DNA from: Pseudoduganella ginsengisoli
Lineage (GTDB): Bacteria > Pseudomonadota > Gammaproteobacteria > Burkholderiales > Burkholderiaceae_D
Assembly (NCBI RefSeq): GCF_009720865.1
Contig: NZ_WNLA01000010.1
Coordinates: 1 to 64,000 of the forward strand
Reading direction: 5' to 3'
DNA: 64,000 nt
Below, piece after piece: positions 38,465 through 45,544 of the stretch; the stretch's first letter is position 1; each line of letters begins with the position of its first letter. The translations under genes were made by a program, and so were the position numbers. The notes beneath the pieces are model-generated. The model did no database searches. It was not told the DNA's origin and saw nothing but the letters and a program-made list of their open reading frames with translations.

Positions 38465-38974
38465 ATGGGACATCTATCCAATCATTCGCTTACTCCCCTT
38501 GGGGAAGAAGGCGCCGCGCGTGAATTGTTATCACGCTACTGGGACGGTCTGCTTCCTATTGATCCTGTCAAAATAGCAACGCAAGCAGGTATCGCAGTGT
38601 ACGGGCGTGGAGGTTGGGGGGACTTTGATTACCCCTACAGTGGCTACTACCGCATATTCAATGGTATGCCTTCAATTGAATACAACGTATCGGAAGCTCC
38701 TGTTCGCCAGCGTTTTACTGTTGCACACGAACTTGGGCACTTTGCTTTAGGTCATCAGGATGCTCCACGAGATGCCGGTAACTTCCAATCCAGCGGCGAC
38801 TACCGTGAGCGGCAAGCCAATAAATTTGCTGCGGAACTACTTATGCCCGGTTCACTCGTAGCTCGCCATTACCAACAGGGCGCCGCAAGCAGTGTGGAAG
38901 CATTGGCAAATATGTTTGGAGTCTCCAGAGATGCCATGGGCTACCGCTTAATTAACTTGGGCTTACTGCGATAA
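38465..38974 (+). CDS. ImmA/IrrE-family zinc metallopeptidase
   Basis: Peptidase M78-type protein of 169 residues. The zinc site reads FTVAHELGHFALGH, with HELGH at 88-92, and the third ligand is in RERQANKFAAELLMP (Glu115). Relatives cleave helix-turn-helix repressors: ImmA in ICEBs1, and IrrE, which cleaves DdrO after DNA damage. Here no Xre-type repressor gene accompanies it; its partner is the membrane protein encoded 45 bp downstream. Control is probably by LexA, through the box just upstream. A strong GGGGGAGG site precedes the ATG. Base composition is lower in GC than the host. Its target is unknown. Confidence 0.87.
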   Translation: MGHLSNHSLTPLGEEGAARELLSRYWDGLLPIDPVKIATQAGIAVYGRGGWGDFDYPYSGYYRIFNGMPSIEYNVSEAPVRQRFTVAHELGHFALGHQDAPRDAGNFQSSGDYRERQANKFAAELLMPGSLVARHYQQGAASSVEALANMFGVSRDAMGYRLINLGLLR

Positions 38975-39019
38975 GCGCATATCCAAGCAGCAGTATTCGA
39001 GATCACTGAAGGAGAGATA

Positions 39020-39790
39020 TTGAGTCAAGATTTAGACGGGGGTGTACTTAGGTCACCCGAATCTTCAGCTCGTTCGCCAAACGTTGTACTAGATCCTTCG
39101 CCAGATCAGCTTAGAACAGAACTTGATTCATCTACTCAAGCACCAGTTACAACAGGTCCTGGCGATAGTCCTAGAATGTCTGAACATGCACTGGACGCCA
39201 TAAACGACCAAATATCACGACGGGGATACCGAACTCCAATTTTTTACGCGACCTTGTTTGTTTTATTGACTTTTACGGTATGCCTTGCAGGAGTAGTCTG
39301 CACATTGGGAAGAGGATTCTATGAGGCGCTAAAACCTGAGAATGTTTCTAAGTTTGTAGCAGTAGAGTTGCAAGAGAAAATTCGAAAAATTTCACCCGAT
39401 GCAAGTGAAAAGGCAAGTGAAAAGGCAAGTGAAAAGGCAAGTGAAAAGGCAGGTGTAAAATCGGAAAAAGTATCAAATAATTCGAACAAGGAAAACAAGA
39501 CTTCTTCGACTAAATCTGCTGACGTGCACAGCGTAACTAAGGAACCAGAGTCTATCAAAGTAGAGGCGAAGATTTATGGTGAAATTCGCGACTCTATGGT
39601 TCCTTTAGTGGCGTTAGTATCGATTCTTACCGTAGCCATCGTTGTTATATTGGGAAGCATGGTCAAGGCAGCCTTTGCGCCACATCCCAATAACGGTATT
39701 GAATCAAAAGAGAAAGATGACGTATCTCCTGTCCCATTGCTTGAGGCAATCAAAAGTCTTGTAGATTCAGTTAAAGCTGCCTTGAAATAA
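39020..39790 (+). CDS. two-helix membrane protein of unknown function paired with the ImmA-like peptidase
   Basis: I do not recognise this protein of 256 residues. It has a Ser/Pro-rich N-terminal tail, a first helix at about 74-96 (FYATLFVLLTFTVCLAGVVC), a charged, probably extended loop (about 100-190) containing ASEK repeats, a second helix at about 193-214 (VPLVALVSILTVAIVVILG) and a cytosolic-type tail that ends in an amphipathic helix (LLEAIKSLVDSVKAALK). The TTG start is supported by AAGGAG five bases upstream; no in-frame ATG gives the same fit. It is 45 bp after the metallopeptidase gene. Topology suggests an effector or target at the membrane, by inference only. Confidence 0.72.
   Translation: MSQDLDGGVLRSPESSARSPNVVLDPSPDQLRTELDSSTQAPVTTGPGDSPRMSEHALDAINDQISRRGYRTPIFYATLFVLLTFTVCLAGVVCTLGRGFYEALKPENVSKFVAVELQEKIRKISPDASEKASEKASEKASEKAGVKSEKVSNNSNKENKTSSTKSADVHSVTKEPESIKVEAKIYGEIRDSMVPLVALVSILTVAIVVILGSMVKAAFAPHPNNGIESKEKDDVSPVPLLEAIKSLVDSVKAALK
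39401..39448 (+). repeat. four perfect 12-bp tandem repeats in the membrane protein gene
   Basis: GCAAGTGAAAAG repeats four times without error, followed by a diverged fifth unit. It encodes Ala-Ser-Glu-Lys steps in the loop between the two helices. Copy-number change by slippage would alter loop length without shifting the frame. Confidence 0.9.
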
Positions 39791-39834
39791 TCCTGATGTA
39801 TAGCGACAACCTGCTTACTTGTTGCAAGCATGAG

Positions 39835-39864
39835 AGCGACCCGCAGTGGAGTGAGGTCGCTTTC
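39835..39864 (+). terminator. possible terminator of the immA-membrane protein unit
   Basis: AGCGACC pairs with GGTCGCT across a 13-base loop, followed by a short TTCA tail. Position, 45 bp after the stop codon, fits; the T run is poor. Confidence 0.4.
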
Positions 39865-40011
39865 ACATTGAAACACGGTTGTATAAGGTTTGGTGAAAAA
39901 AACTTCTAAGTTGATGAACGCTACCCCATCGCGGCAAACCTTATATTCTAGGACTTTGCCTTTTCAGGGTCGGATGGGGGCGTTACTTGCGCATTAGGGG
40001 CCGCAATGATG

Positions 40012-40284
40012 TTACTGAAGAATGTAGCATTCGCCGTTGCCGTAACAGGTTGAAATGGCAACTGTCCGGCGGCCGTCAACATACCCGAAGTGAGTGATGG
40101 CGAAGCCGCTCTCTACGGATTGGGTGATGGTCATTACTTCCAGAATGTCAGTGAATTGCTCAAGCGTTACGTGCTTCACGTTATGTTTGCTCCTCTTTGG
40201 TTGATCGGCTTGTCGAGCCGGTGGGGTATCAGGGTTATTTTTGAGTGGCCAATCGGCCCGCATTGGCTCCGCGCTAGTTCTCAT
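40012..40284 (-). CDS. doubtful small protein, 90 residues
   Basis: A reading frame of 90 residues starts with ATG and has a plausible globular C-terminal half (EQFTDILEVMTITQSVESGF then AITHFGYVDGRR). No ribosome site is visible, and I cannot name a family. Being the only frame of any size in this region and in the same direction as the integrase operon, it may be a real small gene; equally it may be chance. It lies past the end of the unknown 40481-41284 gene. Confidence 0.35.
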   Translation of the reverse strand: MRTSAEPMRADWPLKNNPDTPPARQADQPKRSKHNVKHVTLEQFTDILEVMTITQSVESGFAITHFGYVDGRRTVAISTCYGNGECYILQ

Positions 40285-40295
40285 AATGTGGAATA

Positions 40296-40448
40296 AGCCA
40301 TGACGAGAGCCTATGGCTGACCCATGACGCCGTCATGGCTTGGAAATTACAAAAGTCATCTCATTCCGTCATGAGCCAATTTGCGTGATTCTCGGGGCGT
40401 CGCGGGATGGTTGAGGGATGACGAAAACAATGGGGACCTAGGTCCCCA
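40296..40448. other. palindrome and CGTCAT-motif cluster
   Basis: Within 150 bp: AGCCATGACG at 40296-40305 inverted at 40331-40340, the perfect dyad CCATGACG-C-CGTCATGG at 40322-40338, further CGTCATG and GATGACG copies at about 40367 and 40418, and the perfect 18-bp palindrome TGGGGACCTAGGTCCCCA at 40431-40448. Such clusters occur at replication or transfer origins of small elements and at operators. Confidence 0.45.
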
Positions 40449-40480
40449 AAACGAATATACGTCCCTCGCTTCATCTCCAT

Positions 40481-41284
40481 TTAGGTCGCCCAAGTCATCT
40501 CTGCTTTCCGCAGCGTTGACCGTATCTTTTCGAGTTGCTGCGCTACAGCTTGTCGTGTGATTGGCATTCCTGTTAGTTGTTCAAAAAATACCGCTGTCTC
40601 TGTCGGGCTGGCGCTGGTAGCCATACGAGAACACCGCCATAAGGCATGGCGTCGCTGCAGGGTTGCCAGTGCTTCAGTTTCGCCAAAGGTAGCGGTTCGT
40701 CGCACAGTGCACAGATCATCACGCAGCGCTTTGTACACATGCTCACTGGCCACCGCTGTGATTTCGGCACGCTTCTTGACCGGTGCAGTACGCAAGTAAC
40801 AAGCTTCGAGTTGCTGGCGGGTGTTAAGGCTCAACGACCCCGCCAGCTTCCAGGCCGGGCGTCGTCCTCGAAAGAACGCATACTCGGCCTCGCGATGAAA
40901 GACGGCATCGCCACCTGTCAGCATTAGCTTGCCTCGCTTGTACCGGACGACATCGGCATGGCCAGGGTAATGACGGCGTAGCCACATCACATCGGCCAGA
41001 AAAAGATCATAGCGGGTGTTTATGTGCAGATCGTCTAATTCCAGCCCATCATGCCAGACCCACGGCGGCACGCCGTTGGCAACCAGTGCACATGCTGTTA
41101 CATAGGTCCGCTTTCGTTGCCCTGCCTTGAAGGCTGTGCGGTATTGGGTGAGCAGTTCTTCGCGCCCGAATCGGCGCGCATTCTGTTGCACATCGTAGAG
41201 CTTGAGCGGGTCCACAAGGCGTAACAGCGATGCAAGCGGAATGAAGCCCTGCGCGTTGTTCGCTGTGGGGCTTCCGGTCATCAT
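40481..41284 (-). CDS. unknown element-encoded protein, possible replication or regulatory factor
   Basis: Protein of 267 residues that I do not recognise. It is soluble and basic, with aromatic-rich middle segments (VPPWVWHDGLELDDLHINTR, AEYAFFRGRRPAWKLAG) and a C-terminal part that looks like a helix-turn-helix (FFEQLTGMPITRQAVAQQLE). The first ATG overlaps the stop of the upstream gene as ATGA, so translation is coupled. It is the last gene of the minus-strand set, directly before the motif cluster at 40296-40448; that neighbourhood would suit a Rep-type or DNA-binding protein, but this is only inference. Confidence 0.6.
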   Translation of the reverse strand: MMTGSPTANNAQGFIPLASLLRLVDPLKLYDVQQNARRFGREELLTQYRTAFKAGQRKRTYVTACALVANGVPPWVWHDGLELDDLHINTRYDLFLADVMWLRRHYPGHADVVRYKRGKLMLTGGDAVFHREAEYAFFRGRRPAWKLAGSLSLNTRQQLEACYLRTAPVKKRAEITAVASEHVYKALRDDLCTVRRTATFGETEALATLQRRHALWRCSRMATSASPTETAVFFEQLTGMPITRQAVAQQLEKIRSTLRKAEMTWAT

Positions 41285-41601
41285 TCGTGCGCTACTCTGG
41301 ACGCGGGGATAGCTTCGCCGATTTCGCGTGCGAAACGCGCCGCCAGCGTCTCATATCCTACTGGCGCAATGCTTCTGATTCCCGCCTCGATAGATTCGGG
41401 ACCGAACGAGATAATCAGGTTGGCAGCTTTGTCGCGCATTTCGGGGTGGCTACCGACCAGCGCCAGCACTTCATGCCAGCCTGCTTCGATGGGGCCGAGC
41501 GTTTGAGCAATGATGTCACCGCCGTACAGTCCGGTCAGGCCGGCTATCTGGCGCAGCACTTCGGCGGTTTCGTCGCCCAGCGTTAGTTTGATACTGTTCA
41601 T
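41281..41601 (-). CDS. unknown small protein, translationally coupled
   Basis: Protein of 106 residues starting MNSIKLTLGDETAEVLRQIA. Soluble, helical in appearance; Gly/Ala-rich with the stretch LTGLYGGDIIAQTLGPIEAG. No recognised family. The ATG at 41601 overlaps the stop of the excisionase-like gene and its own stop overlaps the next gene, both as ATGA, so the three form one coupled unit. The beginning somewhat resembles ribbon-helix-helix proteins (short strand then two helices), which would make it a DNA-binding regulator; weak. Confidence 0.6.
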   Translation of the reverse strand: MNSIKLTLGDETAEVLRQIAGLTGLYGGDIIAQTLGPIEAGWHEVLALVGSHPEMRDKAANLIISFGPESIEAGIRSIAPVGYETLAARFAREIGEAIPASRVAHE

Positions 41602-41837
41602 GCGTCGGCCCCTTTGGAATCGACAGCGGCACCGGCGGCCAGAGTGCGCCGAATTGCATCCACCGGCCATGCCAAGCGGCCCATAATGCGCACCGGACGA
41701 ATTGGCCCAGCCTCTGTTGAAGCCCAGGATCTCATTGTTTGTGGCTTGCGGCTCAGGTAGAAGGCGGCGCAGGCTGTCTCTACATGGCTGCGCGTCTCTT
41801 GGTCAATAGGGGGAAATCGATTTGTTGCGGCTGGCAT
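41598..41837 (-). CDS. small excisionase/AlpA-like DNA-binding protein
   Basis: Protein of 79 residues. The segment AAFYLSRKPQTMRSWASTEAG then PIRPVRIMGRLAWPVDAIRR has the layout of a winged helix-turn-helix excisionase (a recognition helix, then a short wing with RLAWPVDAIRRTL). In integrative elements such proteins direct excision and often control other genes. It is encoded upstream of two unknown proteins in a coupled unit and downstream of the integrase, on the same strand. An inverted repeat GGAATCC-N16-GGATTCC at 41841-41870 just before its start may be its own operator. Confidence 0.6.
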   Translation of the reverse strand: MPAATNRFPPIDQETRSHVETACAAFYLSRKPQTMRSWASTEAGPIRPVRIMGRLAWPVDAIRRTLAAGAAVDSKGADA

Positions 41838-41840
41838 ATT

Positions 41841-41870
41841 GGAATCCGTGTCGTTGTTGAAAGGGATTCC
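41841..41870. promoter_or_regulatory. inverted repeat before the excisionase-like gene
   Basis: GGAATCC and GGATTCC are exact complements, 16 bp apart, starting 4 bp upstream of the ATG. A plausible autoregulatory operator; no protein can be assigned from sequence. Confidence 0.4.
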
Positions 41871-41956
41871 ATTAGAACTTATGCCGGACTCGGGATTCTA
41901 GTGGTGAAACACGGGTATTTTTCCCCTACTGATTTGGGGAAACTCAGGCAACTTAC

Positions 41957-42355
41957 CTAGTGATTACCGTAGTCGTCGTGGCGTCTTGTCCGCACCCGCT
42001 TCTGAGCTAATGCCTCCCGCCATGCACCCTCGAACTGACTTTCTGTGGCAAGCGGTGACCCTTTCGGCGCAGCACAATCCGCAGCAAGGGCTTTTTTTCC
42101 ACCGGTAGGAATACACATCACATCGTATTTACGTTTTTTTGCCGCAGCCTCGATTAAACGAATCTTCCGCTCCATCTTTGATAGTCCTGGCTCGTCGGGG
42201 CCTGTTACTGCAGTATTCACGTTTTTCGCCTGTTGGTTGGCTTTTTTAGTACTTTCGATTTGCGCCCACAGTAAGGCTTCCACTTCGGCTTGGCGTTTAT
42301 GGCGTTCTCTCGCTTCTCCCATCACAAGACCTAGCTTTAACTCATTAATCTTCAT
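41957..42355 (-). CDS. unknown element-encoded protein with charged helices
   Basis: Protein of 132 residues, very rich in Lys, Glu, Gln and Ala in its first half (MKINELKLGLVMGEARERHK then RQAEVEALLWAQIESTKKAN), suggesting a coiled coil. The C-terminal half is basic (REALAQKRVRTRRHDD) and could bind nucleic acid. No family recognised. It lies between the integrase gene and the excisionase-like gene on the same strand, 50 bp beyond the integrase stop. Confidence 0.55.
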   Translation of the reverse strand: MKINELKLGLVMGEARERHKRQAEVEALLWAQIESTKKANQQAKNVNTAVTGPDEPGLSKMERKIRLIEAAAKKRKYDVMCIPTGGKKALAADCAAPKGSPLATESQFEGAWREALAQKRVRTRRHDDYGNH

Positions 42356-42405
42356 CCTCGCTCCGCTTTGAATATAGAAGTAATTGCACCATATGTTTTG
42401 AATTA

Positions 42406-43752
42406 TCAGCTTGCAGTTACTACACGCAGCCCGTGCGCCGCTGGCATGAAATTTATACCGGCTTGCTCAAGCATCCACTCTTCGATTTTAACGTGCCATT
42501 TCCGCAGCAGATCCAGCGGACGGCGAATGTAGTTCTGTTCGCGTACGCCCTGCGGCGCGTGGCCTTGAATCTGGGCCGCGATGCCTGCAGGCATCTCCAC
42601 CCATTCGCTCAGTGTTGCGAAGCTGCGGCGCAGGCCATGCAATGTCAGATGTGGCAGCCCGGCGGCGGCGACCGCCTCGTTATGGGCGATGCGCGGCTCT
42701 GTCAGCTTGCCGGATTCGGCGGTGGGGCTGCTGAAAACCCACTCATTACGGCGTGGCAGCGCAGCCAGCAGGTGCGCGACGTATGGCGTGAGCGGCACCA
42801 TGCGGAAGTCTTCCACTTTGTCGCCCAGCTTCATGCTGCCCCATTGGAAATCGACATCGACCCAGCGCAACCCTGCCACCTCCTCGCGGCGAGCGCCAAT
42901 CATCAACAGTGTTTGCAGGTATGCAGCGATGACCGGGTTGCCTATCTTGCGAACTTCACCAAACCACGCCGCTAGTTGTTCGCGCTGGAGCAGGTCGTGC
43001 TTCACCTTGGATTTGCCCAGAATTTCACGCGCACGGCTGCTCTTTGCAGCATTCACTTTGACGATAGCGGCATACACGGGGTGTCCGGCACACCAATTCA
43101 GAAAGGCTTTGAGCAGTCGCATCGCCAGCCGCGCGCTGGATGGGCGTACTGCCGCCTCTATCTTGGCCCAAGCCTCGATCCTCGCATCTGTCAAATCCAC
43201 TAGGCGCTCTCCGGCCAGCATCGATAGCGGCCCTGCCTTGGTCAGCTTTGGGCTACGCTTTCGTCTTTCGCCACCAGCCTGGATAATTTTTCTGTGTGCG
43301 GAGATTTGATGGTCGCCCCAGTGTGGCGTGCGTTCGGCCACGTAGACAGGCCAAGCATCGCCCAACGTTATCGAATCGCGCAAAGCTGCCGCAGCGGCGG
43401 CGGTCTGTTCCGCAATCTTGGCCTCACGGCGGGCCTGCTCTGCTGCCAGCGCATCAGCTCTGACTTGGCGAGGATCTTGGCCACCGTCAATCATCACCTT
43501 TAAGCGGCGTGCTTCCGCGCGTGCGGCATCAATACTCCATGCCTTGCGGTCGCCAATTGTCACGCGAATGGTCTTACCGCCCAGCTTGGCCTGAAAAATG
43601 AAGGATGTGGGCGGCAATGCTTTGCCCGCTTCCGGTCGCGTTGCCCGCAGGCCAAGCCCTGGCGCTTCGGTATCCCAGATGAACTCCTGCGCTTTGTCCG
43701 GCTCACACTTGTGAGCATCAATTCTTCCAGCAGTGAACGCTATCCGCGCCAT
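42406..43752 (-). CDS. tyrosine-type site-specific integrase
   Basis: Phage/ICE-type integrase of 448 residues. An N-terminal DUF4102-like arm-binding domain (GRIDAHKCEPDKAQEFIWDT, FQAKLGGKTIRVTIGDR) precedes the core-binding and catalytic domains. The catalytic residues are present: Arg in IGARREEVAGLRW, HGLRRSF (His-x-x-Arg), GHAP and the nucleophile Tyr in REQNYIRR. The ATG at 43752 lies 158 bp from attR, and the gene reads into the element. Its start overlaps the zone of ATGTAACC arm-like repeats, suggesting autoregulation by its own binding sites. Confidence 0.93.
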   Translation of the reverse strand: MARIAFTAGRIDAHKCEPDKAQEFIWDTEAPGLGLRATRPEAGKALPPTSFIFQAKLGGKTIRVTIGDRKAWSIDAARAEARRLKVMIDGGQDPRQVRADALAAEQARREAKIAEQTAAAAAALRDSITLGDAWPVYVAERTPHWGDHQISAHRKIIQAGGERRKRSPKLTKAGPLSMLAGERLVDLTDARIEAWAKIEAAVRPSSARLAMRLLKAFLNWCAGHPVYAAIVKVNAAKSSRAREILGKSKVKHDLLQREQLAAWFGEVRKIGNPVIAAYLQTLLMIGARREEVAGLRWVDVDFQWGSMKLGDKVEDFRMVPLTPYVAHLLAALPRRNEWVFSSPTAESGKLTEPRIAHNEAVAAAGLPHLTLHGLRRSFATLSEWVEMPAGIAAQIQGHAPQGVREQNYIRRPLDLLRKWHVKIEEWMLEQAGINFMPAAHGLRVVTAS

Positions 43753-43765
43753 CGTCAGTCTCCCA

Positions 43766-43789
43766 TGTAACCTCTATGTAACCCGATTG
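43766..43789. repeat. right putative integrase arm-site pair
   Basis: Same 24-bp block as 38245-38268 with one mismatch: two TGTAACC units ten bases apart, then CCGATTG. It lies between the integrase start and attR. Confidence 0.6.
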
Positions 43790-43910
43790 GGAGTATAAAC
43801 ATCGACACAAACTAACGCAAATCAACATCATATTTTCATAAGTTATTGATTTTAAATGGCGTTGTGGCATTGGGGAATGCGGATGAATGCTAATGAATGG
43901 CTTCTTTTGA

Positions 43911-43952
43911 TGATTTGTAATCATCAGGTGGCCAGTTCGAAACCGGCAGCCG
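43911..43952. repeat. attR: 42-bp direct repeat of the tRNA-Thr 3' part
   Basis: Exact copy of 38119-38160. Directly after it the sequence reads CAAGTTG; restoring a missing GCAC would recreate the tRNA 3' end GGCACCA, so the displaced end seems to have lost four bases. Confidence 0.92.
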
Positions 43953-43974
43953 CAAGTTGTATCAGGCAGTATCG

Positions 43975-44010
43975 AAAACCCGCCTCTCTTATAGGGAGCG
44001 CGGGTTTTTT
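43975..44010 (+). terminator. terminator of the original tRNA locus
   Basis: AAAACCCGC/GCGGGTTTT stem with a further internal pairing, followed by a run of six T. It lies 23 bp past attR and is probably the terminator that served tRNA-Thr before the insertion. Confidence 0.85.
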
Positions 44011-44118
44011 GTTGTCTCCGATGGCCCCACTGCGTACATGAAGGCGCATAGAAGTGCCGGTACCTGTGGCGGTATCTGCCTCGCGACGTAAAACAAGATT
44101 CCGCCAGCGGAGGCGGAT

Positions 44119-44175
44119 ATGGCACTGACTGATACGTTCGTCCGGCTGGTAAAGCCGGGCAAATCCACTGGTCTT
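44119..44175 (+). pseudogene. possible 5' stub of an older tRNA-linked integrase
   Basis: The start MALTDTFVRLVKPGKSTG resembles the first residues of DUF4102-type integrases (MALTDxxVRxxKPxxK). After about 18 residues the frame loses similarity and continues without sense. Position, about 170 bp beyond the att core and reading away from it, is that of an integrase in an element inserted at this tRNA. I infer a relic of an earlier integration. Confidence 0.45.
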
Positions 44176-44266
44176 TTTGTTACCCAAGCACCCTTGTACA
44201 ACCAAGGCACCGTAACAATATCAGCATCCATATCCTACCCCGACCGCTTCTCGCCCCCAACCACGC

Positions 44267-45073
44267 ATGGACCAACAACACCCCCATCCTCCCGTCCCAG
44301 CCCCAGCAGGTCTCTCTGCCGACCTCGGCGGCTATACCTGGACCCCTCAGACCGCCGGTGAATCCGGCGGCGCCGTTTACCGGCTGCACAGTAAAGCCGA
44401 TGCGCCTGATCTGTTCGTAAAGCATGGCAAGCACGCTGTTGCCGATGACATCACCGATGAAATGATCCGGCTGCGCTGGCTGGCCACGCACGTTCCTGTG
44501 CCGGCTGTTGCGCATTTTGCCCGTACGCCTGACGAAGCCTGGCTCTTGATGACGGCACTGCCCGGGCAATCGGCGTATGAGGTGATGGAGGCGCATCCCG
44601 GGCAGCAGGGCGCTATCGTCGACGCGCTGGCCAGGTTCCTGCGCCGCCTGCATGCGATCCCGCTCAGCGCCTGTCCGTTCACCAGCGATCACACCTACCG
44701 GCTGGCCCATGCACGGGCACGCATCGATGCCGGTCTGGTCGACGAAGACGATTTCGATGACGAGCGGGAAGGCTGGAGTGCCGAACAGGTGTGGGACGCG
44801 ATGCAAGACTTGATGCCGATGGCGCCAGATCCAGTCGTTACGCACGGCGACTATTCGCTCGATAACCTGTTTATCTGCGATCAGGAGGTCGTGGGCTGTA
44901 TTGATGCGGGACGGCTGGGCATTGCTGATCGCTACCAGGATATCGCCATCGTTTGGAATTGCCTGGCGGAGTTCGGGCGCCCCCTTCAGGAGCGCTTTCT
45001 GGCGCAATACGGCTTGTCCGATCCCGACTGGGACAAGCTGCGGTTCCATCTGCTGTTGGATGAGCTGTTCTGA
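44267..45073 (+). CDS. APH(3')-family aminoglycoside phosphotransferase
   Basis: Kinase-like enzyme of 268 residues that would phosphorylate the 3'-hydroxyl of kanamycin-type aminoglycosides. The family motifs are complete: nucleotide loop GGAVYRL, catalytic VVTHGDYSLDNLFI (His-Gly-Asp...Asn) and the metal-binding CIDAGRLGIADRYQDIAI. C-terminal FHLLLDELF matches the DEFF/LLDELF end of the family. Length is normal. It lies just outside the integrative element, so it is not clearly mobile; chromosomal copies of this family occur in environmental betaproteobacteria. Substrate range cannot be set from sequence. Confidence 0.85.
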   Translation: MDQQHPHPPVPAPAGLSADLGGYTWTPQTAGESGGAVYRLHSKADAPDLFVKHGKHAVADDITDEMIRLRWLATHVPVPAVAHFARTPDEAWLLMTALPGQSAYEVMEAHPGQQGAIVDALARFLRRLHAIPLSACPFTSDHTYRLAHARARIDAGLVDEDDFDDEREGWSAEQVWDAMQDLMPMAPDPVVTHGDYSLDNLFICDQEVVGCIDAGRLGIADRYQDIAIVWNCLAEFGRPLQERFLAQYGLSDPDWDKLRFHLLLDELF

Positions 45074-45083
45074 CCAACGACGC

Positions 45084-45530
45084 CTATCGGGGCGCGATGC
45101 CACCTGCGCCGGAGCCCGAGCGCCGCATCGCCAGCACCTTATGCCCCGAGACCGCATACCCCACCAGCCGCTTGGCCAGGAATGGCGGCAACTCTTCCGG
45201 CGCCGCAGTCGCAAAACCTGCCTGGCCATAGAACTGCACCAGATGGGTGTAAGGCAGGCAATACGCCACATCCCGGTCGAGATAGGGAACGCAATGTTCC
45301 AGCAGCATCCGCCCAACGCCCTGCCGCTGAAACTCCGGCAACACTTGCATACCCCGCAGTACCGTCACGCCGCCTTCTTCGCACAGGCGGACCACGCCTA
45401 TCATGTGGCCACCATGCCAGGCAGCCAGCGTCACATCGGCTTCGGCAACGCCGCCGCCATATCCCGCCGCCTGGTATAAGCCTGCCACCTGGCCGAGTTC
45501 CACAACTGGAACACGTTCAACCTTGATCAT
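45084..45530 (-). CDS. GNAT-family N-acetyltransferase
   Basis: Acetyl-CoA-dependent transferase of 148 residues. The family core is visible: IGVVRLCEEGGVTVLRGMQV then LPEFQRQGVGRMLLEH, in which QRQGVG is the acetyl-CoA pyrophosphate-binding loop (motif A), and AYCLPYTHLVQFYGQAGF is the motif B region. The substrate is unknown; similarity of the C-terminal region to small-molecule acetyltransferases is general. It converges with the APH gene (10 bp between stops), so the two are not co-transcribed. Confidence 0.83.
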   Translation of the reverse strand: MIKVERVPVVELGQVAGLYQAAGYGGGVAEADVTLAAWHGGHMIGVVRLCEEGGVTVLRGMQVLPEFQRQGVGRMLLEHCVPYLDRDVAYCLPYTHLVQFYGQAGFATAAPEELPPFLAKRLVGYAVSGHKVLAMRRSGSGAGGIAPR

Positions 45531-45544
45531 ATCGAGTACCTGTT

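Larger units (their letters stand above)
39791..40480. other. 690-bp region between the converging operons of the element
   Basis: It holds a possible terminator (39835-39864), a doubtful 90-codon reading frame on the minus strand (40012-40284), and, at 40296-40448, a cluster of CGTCAT/ATGACG motifs with three palindromes that could be an origin or regulatory array. Confidence 0.5.
43753..44266. other. 514-bp region spanning the right end of the element
   Basis: It contains the right arm-like repeats, attR, a strong terminator and the putative integrase stub, each listed separately. Nothing else gene-like was found before the APH gene. Confidence 0.7.

Noticed and set aside
44119..44361. 80-codon frame considered as a full gene
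   Set aside because: Only the first 18 or so residues look like a protein family; the rest overlaps the APH gene start and is nonsense. Reported as a pseudogene stub instead.
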